Assembly: GCA_950295325.1 (NCBI GenBank)
Contig: OX485803.1
Coordinates: 71,813,554-71,877,553, forward strand
Length of the DNA: 64,000 nucleotides
Source: Polytrichum commune
Lineage: Eukaryota > Streptophyta > Polytrichopsida > Polytrichales > Polytrichaceae
Direction: 5' to 3'
Shown in pieces: positions 10,961-23,286 of this stretch. The notes below the pieces were generated by a model, which saw nothing but the letters and a program-made list of their open reading frames with translations, searched no databases and was not told the origin of the DNA. Every line of letters begins with the position of its first letter. Position 1 is the first letter of the stretch. Position numbers and translations under genes: made by a program.

Positions 10961-11929
10961 TAGCCTACCTAATTAGCTCATAGACAAGTAGTTAGTTACA
11001 TTATGCTAGTTAGTGTTATGTGTGGCTTTCACAAGTAAATGTATTTGAGATTGACTATAGAGAATAGTGTTTTTTTTAACACTTGCATCCTCTCTTTAAA
11101 AATAAACCACGTGCACAACTTAATGGAGAATGTGGAGCACTCTCGCGATGGCAAGACAAGGAAGCAAAGACCAAAGTTAAATCCAAGACCACTTGAAGGG
11201 TGAACCTTGCACTATGGACTCATCCAAGTCCAAATCCAATACCGCGGAGGAATGTGAGCCCAAACCCACTACTCGGACTACGGACGCTTAAGGGTGGGGG
11301 GTTTGGCCTCACAGGGTGGATCACAAGAACAATCGATGGGAGAGAGCGAGCATCGAAGCGATTCCGATTCAAGCGAATATGAGGAGGAGACAAAGGAGGA
11401 CTCAATGGGCACAGTAAGTTTGGTTTAGCGTATTATGCACTAGCCTCAAATATACATTTAGGTAATTTACAAGATGGCATTTGATATTTAGTTATGTAAT
11501 GTGATTCTTCATGACCAACATGTTGAATGTTGAAAGCTCTCTTTTTGTTAAAGTTGGTGAGATGGGGATATACAACCGAACCCTCTCGGAAACGAGAGGG
11601 TCAACAATTATGCACCACGAATAGGGTATTGGCTAAGCACGAAGTTGTGCGGGGCCGCCACCTCCCAAACATGGCCCATAGCAAGAAGGCTTTCGGCCCA
11701 TTATATTTGGGGGGAAGGTACCTAGGAAATAGAAGAGTTCGAAAATAGATGGAGGTAGTCCACCGTAGCTGACACCAAGGAACCATTGCGGCTAACCTAG
11801 TTTGTCGTTCGGAGAGAGTAGGGAGGAGGAAACCCTTGCCGACAACCTTGCGGTGTAGTGTCGAATGCGGAAGGAGCATCCACAATCCCATAGCTCGGAG
11901 AAGTTTGGCATAGACAGGTTTGATGTTAA
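10961..11929. other. Gene-free stretch with an isolated copy of palindrome family 2
   Basis: No gene is seen. At 11581-11600 lies CCCTCTCG, GAAA, CGAGAGGG: the same eight-base arms as in the satellite array further right, with another loop, and about 350 bp outside the array. Confidence 0.6.
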
Positions 11930-14900
11930 AACATGCATTCTGTTTAAATAAGTGGCCATGTTTGAGCTTTCAGATTTGTAGTTGATAAGCAAGGTTCAGA
12001 TTATGACCCTAATAAGTGGCCATGCTTGCGGTATCAGATTTGTAGTTGATAAGCAAGGTTGTGATTATGAGCCTAATAAGTGGCCAAGTTAGAGGTTTCA
12101 GATTTGTAGTTGATAAGCAAGGTTCAGATTATGAGCCTAATTAGTGGCCATGTTAGAGGTTTCAGAGTTGTAGTTGATAAGCAAGGTTCAGATTATGAGC
12201 ATAATAATTGGCCAAGATAGAGGTTTCAGATTTGTACTTGATAAGCTAGGTTCAGATTATGAGGAAAAGAAGTGGCCATGTTTGCGGTATCAGATTTGTA
12301 GTTGATAAGAAAGGTTCAGATTATGAGCCTAATAATTCGCCAAGTAAGAGGTTTCAGATTTGTACTTGATAAGCTAGGTTCAGATTATGAGGGATATAAG
12401 TGGCCATGTTTGCGGTTTCAGATTTGTAGTTGATAAGCAAGGTTCAGATTATGAGCCTAATAAGTGGCCAAGTGAGAGGTTTCAGATTTGTAGTTGATAG
12501 GCTAGGTTCAGATTTTGAGCCTAATATGTGGCCATGTAAGAGGGTTCAGATTTCTAGTGTGTAAGTTAATTCCAGATTTTGAGTCTAATTTTGAGGTCAA
12601 AGAAATAGTTGGACAAGGGGGAAGGGCCTCTCGATTCCGAGAGGGTGGTGCAAGAGGGGTTTTAGTGGGCCGTGTTAAGGTATCGGATTTGTAGTTAATG
12701 AGCTAGGTTCAGATTATGAGCCTAAAATGTGGCCACGTTAGAGGGTTCAGAAATCTAGTATGTAAGCTAATTCCAGATTTTGAGTCTAATTTTGAGGTCA
12801 AAGAAATAGTTGGACAAGGGGGAACGGCCTCTCGATTCCGAGAGGGTGGTGTAAGAGGGGTTTTAGTGGCCCATGTTAAGGTATCAGATTTGTAGTTAAT
12901 GAGCTAGGTTCAGATTATGAGGCTAATATGTGGCCATGTTAGAGGGTTCAGATTTCTAGTGTGTAAGCTAATTCCAGATTTTCAGTCCACTAAATATTTG
13001 GCCAAGGGGGGGGGACCCTCTCGATTCCGAGAGGGTGGGGATAGTGGGGTCTTAGTGGGCCATGTGTAAGGTTTCAGCTTTGTATTTGATAAGCAAGGTT
13101 TTGATTATGAGCCTAATAGGTGGCCATATTAGTGGTTTCAGATTTGTAGTTAACGAGCTAGGTTCAGATTATGAGCCTAAAATGTGGCCATGTTAGAGGG
13201 TTCAAATTTCTAGTGTGTAAGCTAATTCCATATTTTGAGTCTAGTTTTGAGGTCCACTAAATATTTGGCCAAGGGGGGGGGACCCTCTCGATTCCGAGAG
13301 GGTGGGGATAGTGGGGTCTTAGTGGGCCATGTGTAAGGTTTCAGCTTTGTATTTGATAAGCAAGGTTTTGATTATGAGCCTAATAAGTGGCCATATTAGT
13401 GGTTTCAGATTTGTAGTTAATGAGCTAGGTTCAGATTATGAGCCTAAAATGTGGCCATGTAAGAGGGTTCAGATTTCAGGTGTGTAAGCTAATTCCAGAT
13501 TTTCAGTCTAATTTTGAGGTCAAAGAAATAGTTGGACAAGGGGGAAGGGCCTCTCGATTCCGAGAGGGTGGGGTAAGAGGGGTTTTAGTGGGCCATGTTA
13601 AGGTGTCAGATTTGTAGTTAATGAGCTAGGTTCAGATTATGAGGCTAATATGTGGCCATTCTAAGAGGGTTCAGATTTCTAGTGTGTAAGCTAATTCCAG
13701 ATTTTGAGTCTAATTTTGAGGTCAAAGAAATAGTTGCACAAGGGGGAAGGGCCTCTCGATTCCGAGAGGGTGGGGATAGTGGGATTTTTGGGGGCCAGGT
13801 GAGAGGTTTCAGATTTGTACTTGATAGGCTAGGTTCAGATTTTGAGTCTAATTTTGAGTTCAAAGCAATATTTGGACCGGGGGGGGCCTCTCGTTTCCGA
13901 GAGGGTGGGGTAAGAGGGGTTTTAGTGGGCCATGTTAAGGTATGAGATTTGTAGTTAATGAGCTAGGTTCAGATTATGAGCTTAAAATGTGGCCATGTAA
14001 GAGGGTTCAGATTTCTAGTGTGTAAGCTAATTCCAGATTCTCAGTCTAGTTTTGAGGTGCACTAAATATTTGGACAGGGTGGGGGGACCCTCTCGATTCC
14101 GAGAGGGTGGGGATAGTGGGGTCTTAGTGGGCCATTTGTAAGGTTTTAGCTTTGTATTTGATAAGCAAGGTTTTGATTATGAGCCTAATAAGTGGCCATA
14201 TTAGTGGTTTCAGATTTGTAGTTAACGAGCTAGGTTCAGATTTTGAGCCTAAAATGTGGCCATGTAAGAGGGTTCAGATTTCTAGTGTGTAAGCTAATTC
14301 CAGATTTTGAGTCTAATTTTGAGGTCAAAGAAATAGTCGGACAAGGGGGAAGGGCCTCTCAATTCCGAGAGGGTGGTGTAAGAGGGGTTTTAGTGGGCCA
14401 TATTAAGGTATCAGATTTGTAGTTAATGAGCTAGGTTCAGATTATGAGCCTAAATTGTGGCCATGTAAGAGGGTTCAGATTTCTAGTGTGTAAGCTAATT
14501 CCAGATTCTCAGTCTAGTTTTGAGGTGCACTAAATATTTGGACAGGGTGGGGGGACCCTCTCGATTCCGAGAGGGTGGGGATAGTGGGGTCTTAGTGGGC
14601 CATGTGTAAGGTTTCAGCTTTGTATTTGATAAGCAAGGTTTTGATTATGAGCCTAATAAGTGGCCATATTAGTGGTTTCAGATTTGTAGTTAATGAGCTA
14701 GGTTCAGATTATGAGCCTAAAATGTGGCCATGTAAGAGGGATCAGATTTCTAGTGTGTAAGCTAATTCCCGATTTTCAGTCTAATTTTGAGGTCAAAGAA
14801 ATAGTTGGACAAGGGGGAAGGGCCTCTCGATTCCGAGAGGGTGGGGTAAGAGGGGGTTTAGTGGGCCATGTTAAGGTATTAGATTTGTAGTTAATGAGCT

Positions 14901-16270
14901 AGGTTCAGATTATGAGGCTAATATGTGGCCATTCTAAGAGGGTTCAGACTTCTAGTGTGTAAGCTAATTCCAGATTTTCAGTCTAGTTTTGAGGTCCATT
15001 AAATATTTGGCCAAGGGGGGGGGGGGACCCTCTCGATTCCGAGAGGGTGGGGATAGTGGGGTCTTAGTGGGCCATGTGTAAGGTTTCAGCTTTGTATTTG
15101 ATAAGCAAGGTTTTGATGATGAGCCTAATAAGTGGCCATATTAGTGGTTTCAGATTTGTAGTTAACGAGCTAGGTTCAGATTTTGAGCCTAATATGTGGC
15201 CATGTAAGAGGGTTCAGATTTCTAGTGTGTAAGCTAATTCCAGATTTTGAGTCTAATTTTGAGGTCAAAGATATAGTTGGACAAGGGGGAAGGGCCTCTC
15301 GATTCCGAGAGGGTGGGGTAAGAGGGGTTTTAGTGGGCCATGTTAAGGTGTCAGATTTGTAGTTAATGAGCTAGGTTCAGATTTTGAGCCTAATATGTGG
15401 CCATGTAAGAGAGTTCAGATATCTAGTGTGTAAGTTAATTCCAGATTTTGAGTCTAATTTTGACGTCAAAGAAATAGTTGCACAAGGGGGAAGGGCCTCT
15501 CGATTCCGAGAGGGTGGGGATAGTGGGATTTTAGTGGGCCAAGTGAGAGGTTTCAGATTTGTACTTGATAGGCTAGGTTCAGATTTTGAGTCTAATTTTG
15601 AGTTCAAAGCAATATTTGGACAGGGGGGGGGGCTCTCGTTTCCGAGAGGGTGGGGTAAGAGGGGTTTGAGTGGGCCATGTTAAGGTGTCAGATTTGTAGT
15701 TAATGAGCTAGATTCAGATTTTGAGCCTAAAATGTGGCCATGTTAGAGGGTTCAAATTTCTAGTGTGTAAGCTAATTCCATATTTTGAGTCTAGTTTTGA
15801 GGTCCACTAAATATTTGGCCAAGGGGGGGGGACCCTCTCGATTCCGAGAGGGTGGGGATAGTGGGGTCTTAGTGGGCCATTTGTAAGGTTTCAGCTTTGT
15901 ATTTGATAAGCAAGGTTTTGATTATGAGCCTAATAGGTGGCCATATTAGTGGTTTCAGATTTGTAGTTAATGAGCTAGGTTCAGATTTTGAGCCTAATAT
16001 GTGGCCATGTTAGAGGGTTCAAATTTCTAGTGTGTAAGCTAATTCCAGATTCTCAGTCTAGTTTTGAGGTGCACTAAATATTTGGACAGGGGGGGGGACC
16101 CTCTCGATTCCGAGAGGGTGGGTATAGTGGGGTCTTAGTGGGCCATGTGTAAGGTTTCAGCTTTGTAATTAATGAGCTTGGTTCAGATTTTGAGCCTAAT
16201 GTGTGGCCATGTTAGAGGGTTCAGATTTCTACTATATACGTTAAGATCAGATTATGAGTCCAAGTTTTAG
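11930..16270. repeat. 64-bp satellite array with embedded CCCTCTCG/CGAGAGGG palindromes
   Basis: The basic unit is 64 bp (GTTGATAAGC recurs at 11981, 12045 and 12109) with landmarks GGTTTCAGATTTGTAGTT, GGTTCAGATTATGAGCCTAA and GTGGCCA. From about 12540 the array changes to a higher-order form of roughly 200-270 bp in which a variant unit carries a G run and a 20-bp palindrome: arms CCCTCTCG and CGAGAGGG, loop ATTC or TTTC. About seventeen palindromes occur between 12627 and 16110 and a decayed one at about 16268. The array lies directly upstream of the gene at 16492. Confidence 0.95.
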
Positions 16271-16491
16271 ACCCTCTCGGAAACCAAAGGGTGGGTGTGA
16301 GGGGCCCAGGTGGAGTTCTTTGTTGTCAATAGTGGATTCTGATTTGGAGATATAGTGAATAAGGGGATTTTTCTTGGAATCGACAGGGTGGGTCATCTAG
16401 GATTACTGGGGCAGGTTGGAGGTTTCTAATTTTGCAAAGACTATGCTTTGTTGTGTTTTCTAGTGTCTTAAGGTGTATTCTGTGCATGCAG

Positions 16492-19400
16492 GCATCGGAG
16501 TCTTTGGGTTTTACTGTAGCACGGGTGCAATACATGGCGGATGGGGTTGTTATATTGTCGCCTCCTGAGGCTAGCCATGCGGCTTTGGATGACATCTCAC
16601 AAGAAGAGGTGTTTGATTCGTTCATCTGATACAAGTGTTATTGTATTGTATCAATGCTTCATTGACATTCTGGGTTTAGAGTTTTTTTCTTATGCTTTCT
16701 TTCTCTTATGTTGTAGATTGATGTTCCGGCTATACCCGACTGCATAAGACCTCTTGCTGAGTCGAATCCAGCTGAAGCAGAGTTAACGATTCGTAGATCG
16801 CAAAAACAAGACTCCAACACCGTGATTCAGCGGGTTCGATTCAAGCCTCTAGGGAAGTCTCGTTTCTCAATTCCATTGTGTCGGTTGCGGACTCTTCCTC
16901 TTGTTCGGCCAATCAACAACGTTGATGTTTCTCGTTTGGAGAATGAGTTTGTGATGGGGTATCGTGATGGTGACCGAGCTATGTACGTCTCAGCATACAA
17001 CAACCTCGATGAGCCTCTTGATGTCTCCGATGACATCAAGTCCTCCTGGAGTCCATTATGGCAGGAGGCCAATGCAGAGTTTGATGCCATACTCCAAAAA
17101 GACTCCGACCTTGTTTACTTTGTTGGCAAAATGTTCTTCGTGTGGGAAGGGAACCATCGATTGACAGCTTGGTGGAGGCATATCAACAATCATCACCCGT
17201 TGGACAAAAATTGGCATATATGGGCTGATTGTATTGTGGTGGATGCAAGAAATTGCACCGCTTTTTTTTTTTAATGCTATGAATGACATCAACTGGTGAG
17301 TTCAACATTTAATGTTGTTGATCGTCTCTTTTGTTTGTTCGCATTTTTTCCTCTAACATTTTATTTGTCTAGGTCCACGGAGCATGACCATGTTAAGGAC
17401 AACCTCCCCGCCAAGTTACTTCGCATTCGCACGTTTGGAAAGATGAGGCTAGAGGAGTTCAAAGACCTCCTTTCCGTTTCGGACTACAAGATGTGTGAGT
17501 CCAAGATGGAGAAGAGTCCTACTTGGTATCCCCTGACATTAGATGTCTTCGTCAAGTTCTTATACAAGGTAAATTTTGTGTACATTTTCCACTCCCATCC
17601 TTCTCCCACGTCTATGTGCGTTTCTTATCCTTATTTTTGTTTTTTTCAGAGGGAGATATCCAACGCGGTTGATACCGCGGCAAGGTTATATCGTGAGGCT
17701 ACTCCGGAGGCTCAGAGAATTGCTACCGATATTTGGAATGCTATGACAAAAGCCCAAGATAGGTTGATCAAAACCATTCGTTCTCGGAACTTTGAGAAGT
17801 TCATTTCCGTTGCCCACAAGGACAACGGTGATGATTTCTTCAACGAGGTGTCTCTCCTATCTTTGTTTTTTGGTTTAGTTTTTCATCCTCCTATGAATTT
17901 TGCCGTGCTTGTTTTATCTTTATTTTACTTATCTTTCTTCTATGTGGCAGATTGACCGTCATTTCTCCGCTTTCCTGGTCACTGATATGACAATTGAGAA
18001 ACTTCAAAAGGTGGCCACCACACATGTAGATTCCCACTTCAAGGCCAAGTGGCTACGTTGGTGGAACTCTCCTCCCGAGGTCAAGGATAAGAATAGATTT
18101 CCCTCCGATCTCCCTCTTAGGGAGAAAGTCCTCGACAACTGGCTCAACAAAGCTTCTTTCTGGGCTCAGGTGCATCCTCAGTATTTTGACTCCGTTTCTT
18201 CCTTTCCATTCTACATGTGGGATTCGAGTGGGTCATGCCAAGGTTTCGGATTTCAAGGGGATAGTGGGGTATTAGTGGGCCATGTTGAGGTTTCGGATTT
18301 GAATTAGATAAGCTAAATTCAGATCATGAGTCGAATAAATGGCCAGGTTGATGTCTCAGATTTCTAGTTAATAAGCTAAGTTCAGATTCTCAGCCGAATA
18401 ACTGGCCTGGTTAAGGTTTCAGTTTTCTAGAATATAAGCTAAGTTCTGATTATGAGTCGTATAAGTGGCCATGTTTGAGGTTTCAGACTTCTAGTTGATA
18501 AGCAAGGTTCAGATTATGAGTCTCATAAGTGGCCAGTTTGAGGTTTCAGATTTGTAGTTGATAAGCAAGGTTCTGATTATGAGCCTAATAAGTGGCCAAG
18601 TTAGAGGTTTCAGATTTGTACTTGATAAGCTATGTTCAGATTTTGAGCCTAATATGTGGCCATATTAGAGGGTTCAGATTTCTAGTATGTAATCTAATTC
18701 CAGATTTTCAGTCTAGTTTTGAGGTCCACTAAATACTTGGCCAAGGGGGGGGGACCCTCTCGATTCCGAGAGGGTGGGGATATTGGGGTTTTTGTGGGCC
18801 ATGTGTAAGGTCTCAGATTTGTAGTTCATAAGGAAGGTTCAGATTATGAGCCTAATAAGTGGCCATGTTAGTGGTTTCAGATTACTCGTTAATAAGCTAG
18901 GTTCAGATTATGAGCCTAATAAGTGGCCAAGTTAGAGGTTTCAGATTTGTACTTGATAAGCTAGGTTCAGTTTTTGAGCCTAATATGTGGCCATATTAGA
19001 GGGTTCAGATTTCTAGTATGTAATCTAATTCCAGATTTTTAGTCTAGTTTTGAGGTCCACTAAATATTTGGACAGGGGGGGGACCCTCTCGATTCCGAGA
19101 GGATTGGGTAAGTGGGGTTTTAGCGGGCCATGTTTAAGGTTTCAGCTTTGTATTTGATAATCAATGTTTTGATTATGAGCCTAATAAGTGGCCATGTTAG
19201 AGGGTTCAGATTTCTAGTATGTAAGCTAATTCCAGATTTTTAGTCTAATTTTGAGGTCAAAGAAATATTTGGACAGGGGGGGGGGCTCTCGTTTCCGAGA
19301 GGGTGGGGTAAGTGGGGTTTTAGTTGGCCATGTTAAGGTATCAGATTTGTAGTTAATGCCCGTAGTTAATGAGCTAGGTTCAGATTATGAGGCTAATATG

Positions 19401-22400
19401 TGGCCATGTTAGAGGGTTCAAAATTCTAGTATGTAAGCTAATTCCAGATTCTCTGTCTAGTTTTGAGGTCCACTAAATATTTGGCCAAGGGGGGGGGGAC
19501 CCTCTCGATTCCGAGAGGGTGGGGATAGTGGGGTTTTAGTGGGCCATGTGTAAGGTCTCAAATTTGTAGTTAATGAGCTAGGTTCATATTATGAGCCTAA
19601 TAAGTGGCCAAGTTTGAGGTTTCAGATTTTTGGTTGATAAGCTAGGTTCAGATTATGAGGGAAAGAAGTGGCCATGTTAGAGGTTTCAGATTTGTAGTTG
19701 ATAAGCAAGGTTCAGATTATGAGCCTAATAAGTGGCCAAGTTAGAGGTTTCATATTTGTACTTGATAAGCTAGGTTCAGATTATGAGGGAAATAAGTGGC
19801 CATGTTAGTGGTTTCAGATTTGTAGTTAATAAGCTAGGTCCAGATTATGAGCCTAATAAGTGGCCAAGTTAGAGGTTTCAGATTTTTAGTTGATAAGCTA
19901 GGTTCAGATTATGAGGGAAAGAAGTGGCCATGTTAGAGGTTTCAGATTTGTAGTTGATAAGCAAGGTTCAGATTATGAGGCTAATAAGTGGCCAAGTTAG
20001 AGGTTTCAGATTTGTACTTGATAAGCTAGGTTCAGATTTTGAGCCTAATATGTGGCCATGTTTGCGGTTTCAGATTTGTAGTTGATAAGCTAGGTTTAGA
20101 TTATGAGTCTAATATGTGGCCATGTTTGAGGTTTCAGATTTGTAGTTGATAAGCTAAATTCAAATTTTCAGCCTAATAAGTGGCCAAGTTAAGGTTTCAG
20201 AGTTCTAGTTAATAAGCTAAGTTCAGATTTCTAATGTCTTAAGGGGCCATGTTAGAGGTCTATGTTGTCAAAATTGAATTTTGTTTTTCATATATGGTTC
20301 AAGTTAGAGTGGAGTATGTTATCAAGTACCATCCCCTTACTATTTTCTTTGTTGTCATAGTTGGAGAAGGGGGTTGAGGGTGAGATAGCTTCATTTGAAA
20401 ATGAGTGTTCCGTTGAAATCGATTGGAGTTCCGCGGAGGATATTTATCAACCGGCCAATTATGTTGAGCATTGGAGGCTGAATCTTTGGGACAAGGCATT
20501 TCTGGTTTATTTTGACGACAAGGGAGATTTGAAATTTATCAAAGGCCTTGATCTCATGGATTTTGAGGAAGGCCCCATAGCAATCAAACGTGTCGCTTAC
20601 CGGTAATATTTTGAGTTTTCTTTTATTTCATATAGTTTTTGTTTCATTTCAATCCCGCCACCTTTTTGTTTATGATGTTCTTCATTTTACAGGTTCATCC
20701 ACCGTGAGCTCGTTGTGAAGAATGCTTTGCCTTCTTCGTGCTTGCCAACCTTCCTTGTAGATTGGGTCGATGTCAACTCCGATCTTTGTGTGTATACGCC
20801 CGTGCAAGTTTCCAAGTTTTCGGAGTCTCACTTGCAGGCTGGGGGATGGTACTTGGATTGTTCTGGAGGATTTGTGCCTGAGGTAGAGAAGCCTCTTTTT
20901 TCCACCCTTGTGAGTAGTGCTCCCGAGGTGACCTTTGTCCCCTTTGAGGAGCCCGACATTGTTGAGCTTCCTCCTCCACCGCCCAAGGCACCAAAGGGAA
21001 AGGGAAGAGCTAGGAATACCGGCACTCAATCAACTCGGTCTGCCTCAAAGACCCTTGTTCAACCACCCACCCTTTTACAGAGTCCACCTAGTACTCCCTC
21101 CGTTGCTCCATCAGTTGCTCCATCAGCTGCCCCCTCTATCACTCCATCCGCATCTCGTCCACAAACTATTGCTACTCCTTCACACAGTGGCACTTCTCTA
21201 CTCTCCTTACCTCGCAAGAGGAAGGCCGCCCTCTTGGATACGAGTGCTACCTCTTCGGATCCCCCTACCACGCTTGCCCTTATCGAAAATGTGGACATGG
21301 TACAACTCATGCTCGATTCCGACCTTGCAGGAGGTCCCCTCCCGGCATATACGCGCATACAAGAGTTCATTGCCAAGGTTTGTATGTTTTCTTTTGGCAT
21401 TCATCAGACTCCTTTCCGTTTGGTTTGCTTTTGTTTTTCCTTCTTCATTTTTTCTCATGAATTTTTCATTGCAGGCCGGGGAAGGTCGCTCCCGTGTGAA
21501 CACCTCCTCTACATTTCACAAGGGCCTCGATTTACTCTTCGCGGACATTCCTGAAAATTTGCCGGTGCCCAACATCTCCACGGATGTTCCTGAATGGAAT
21601 AAGCTCCATGATTCTTACTATGAGTGTCTTTTTGCATTTGCAAAATCTAACCTCTATGATCATGGCGTCCTTGTCCTTGTCCATTGTGCGAGTGCAAGTG
21701 TTTCTATGATGGTTTTCGATTGGGCACACACTTACGACTTCTACGTCGCCGAAGATTGGTTCGGAATGGCTGATTTGGACCTCCAATCTCCGGTGGACCC
21801 CTCTGGAGTGGTAAGCAACTATCCATCTCCTAGTCCATTTTTGTTTTGTTTTTCATTTTACTTATTCCGATTCTTATGAAATCGTTGTCATTTTTTCAGA
21901 CTCGCAAATTCAATATCAAGGTTCTTGTTCGTGCTAACTCCGTTCTGAAAGTGCGACCAGAGGCCGCCCAGGAGTATGGCTACTACCTCCAGCGAGATGG
22001 ATGGTTGAATGCTTTCACCGATGAGAAGAGCCAGACAATGCGCAGTGATGGGATACCCTGGAGAGGTGCTCGCGAAAAGCATCAAGTTTTTTTTTCTATC
22101 CTTTTTGCTACTCTCACCGATAAGAATGATGTTATTATGGACTGGCAATGTGGTGTAGGTGGTTCGATTACAGCGTGTCGCTCTATTGAGCGGCATATTG
22201 TGGCCCTTGAGAGTGACCCAGTGATTTTTAATGCGATACTACTCCCCATGCGTGAAAACCAACCTTCGCGACCTCCCCGCTCAAATGCCACACCGTCCAC
22301 CTCTATGTTTGATCCTCCTAAGAAGATGACCAAACGCGCATTCGGTTTTCTTTGTGCGTAAGTTTTATTTCTATGTTTTCTCATATTTACGTTCTTGTCA

Positions 22401-22665
22401 TTTTCCCATCTTTGTGTGTTATTTTGTTTCTAATCTTATTGCTTATTGGTTCAGAGCGCCAAGGGAGAACGCATGTATGAGTTCGAGTCCTTCCAAGACG
22501 TTCGAGCTCCCAACCTATGCTGCTAGTTTTGCCAATCTTTTAGCGGAAGCTCCGTCTCCACCTCCTAGTCGCATCCGGCCTTTCAACAAACTAATAGAGG
22601 ATTTTCTAGACATAGAGGCCGAGGAGGGTGAGGATAGTGATAGACATGGTAGTCCTAGTTCTTGA
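16492..22665 (+). CDS. ParB-like plus beta-class DNA methyltransferase-like fusion, ten exons visible
   Basis: Seen: exons 16492-16608, 16717-17295, 17373-17568, 17650-17847, 17951-18169, 20361-20602, 20693-21377, 21475-21810, 21900-22357 and 22455-22665 have GT..AG borders and matching phases throughout (about 1,079 residues) once one base in an 11-T run at 17262-17272 is discounted. Near residue 184: MFFVWEGNHRLTAWW, then WHIWADCIVVDA. Residues 470-620 are a Pro/Ser/Thr linker with a basic patch (LPRKRKAA). Near 765: LDLLFADIPENLP, then LYDHGVLVLVHCAS. Near 939: NDVIMDWQCGVGGSITACR, then ERHIVALESDP. Known: ParB-fold GNHRL/DGQHR loops and N6/N4 methyltransferases with motif IV before motif I (beta class) are fused in bacterial and phage proteins. 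Inferred: a captured fusion of that kind. The catalytic blocks are altered (DPPY to DIPE; FxGxG to CGVGG), so methylation may be lost. Upstream exons are probably missing from this model. The end at 22665 is firm. Confidence 0.7.
17262..17272 (+). other. 11-T homopolymer that breaks the frame of exon 2
   Basis: Read as given, exon 2 ends at a stop inside this run (CTAFFF, stop). One T fewer would continue into NAMNDINW and meet the donor at 17296 in the phase that exon 3 requires. It is either a real one-base slip that disables the gene or a homopolymer sequencing error. Confidence 0.75.
18190..20270. repeat. Same satellite array inside intron 5 of the fusion gene
   Basis: The 2.2-kb intron (18170-20360) consists almost wholly of the 64-bp satellite, with at least four CCCTCTCG/CGAGAGGG palindromes near 18760, 19084, 19285 and 19500. 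Neighbouring introns of the gene are 78-108 bp, so this intron has been expanded by, or is the source of, the array. Confidence 0.95.
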
Positions 22666-23286
22666 CTACGCCTCGGACCTCCATTTTGTTTGTATTGATT
22701 TTACTTTATAAGTTTATTTCTTCAATTTTTATGTGGCTATTGCAAACCTCATTCAATCCCTTATTGAAGTTGGTTGGTGTTTGATTTCAATTCTCTAGAT
22801 AGGTTGGGTGGACGGGTTGAGTATACTTTGAAGGTTGTCTACTTTAGTTGTATTTGAGAGATGCTAAGGTTGTGAGTGACTTTGAATGTTTGTGTTGAAC
22901 TTTAACTCTTGGCCACATTCCATACCGCTTGAATGTTTGTGTTGAACTTGAACTCTTGGCCACATTCCATACCGCTTGAATGTTTGTGTAAGGCTTAACT
23001 CATATGTTCAATTGATGACGTAAGCCCTAATTTAATATAAACGTATTTGAAACCTAGACTATAAGATGTTTGATAACAAACACTATCTTCCACGCCTATA
23101 GGTTCGGTTGGTTCACCGACCAAGGTTCGGTTATTATTTACACGGGAATGGGGTGGCTTTTTCGACAAATTGAAGACAAACTATCACTAAATTCCACGGA
23201 AATAGGCACGACTTCCCCTAAAATATTCCAACAAATTTGAAAATCTCCGCTCTCCAATCTCCGCTCTCCGAGCTATGCTCACATAC
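22666..23286. other. 3' flank of the fusion gene with a 47-bp tandem repeat
   Basis: From 22884 to about 22990 a 47-bp unit beginning GAATGTTTGTGTTGAAC is present 2.3 times (starts 22884, 22931, 22978). Otherwise AT-rich, no gene. The truncated 3' side of the leftward gene at 23287 must break somewhere in this interval. Confidence 0.75.

Noticed and set aside
7226-22665. Bacterial or phage contamination, suggested by ParB and methyltransferase motifs
   Set aside because: Both genes have spliceosomal GT..AG introns with consistent phases and are embedded in plant-type repeats.
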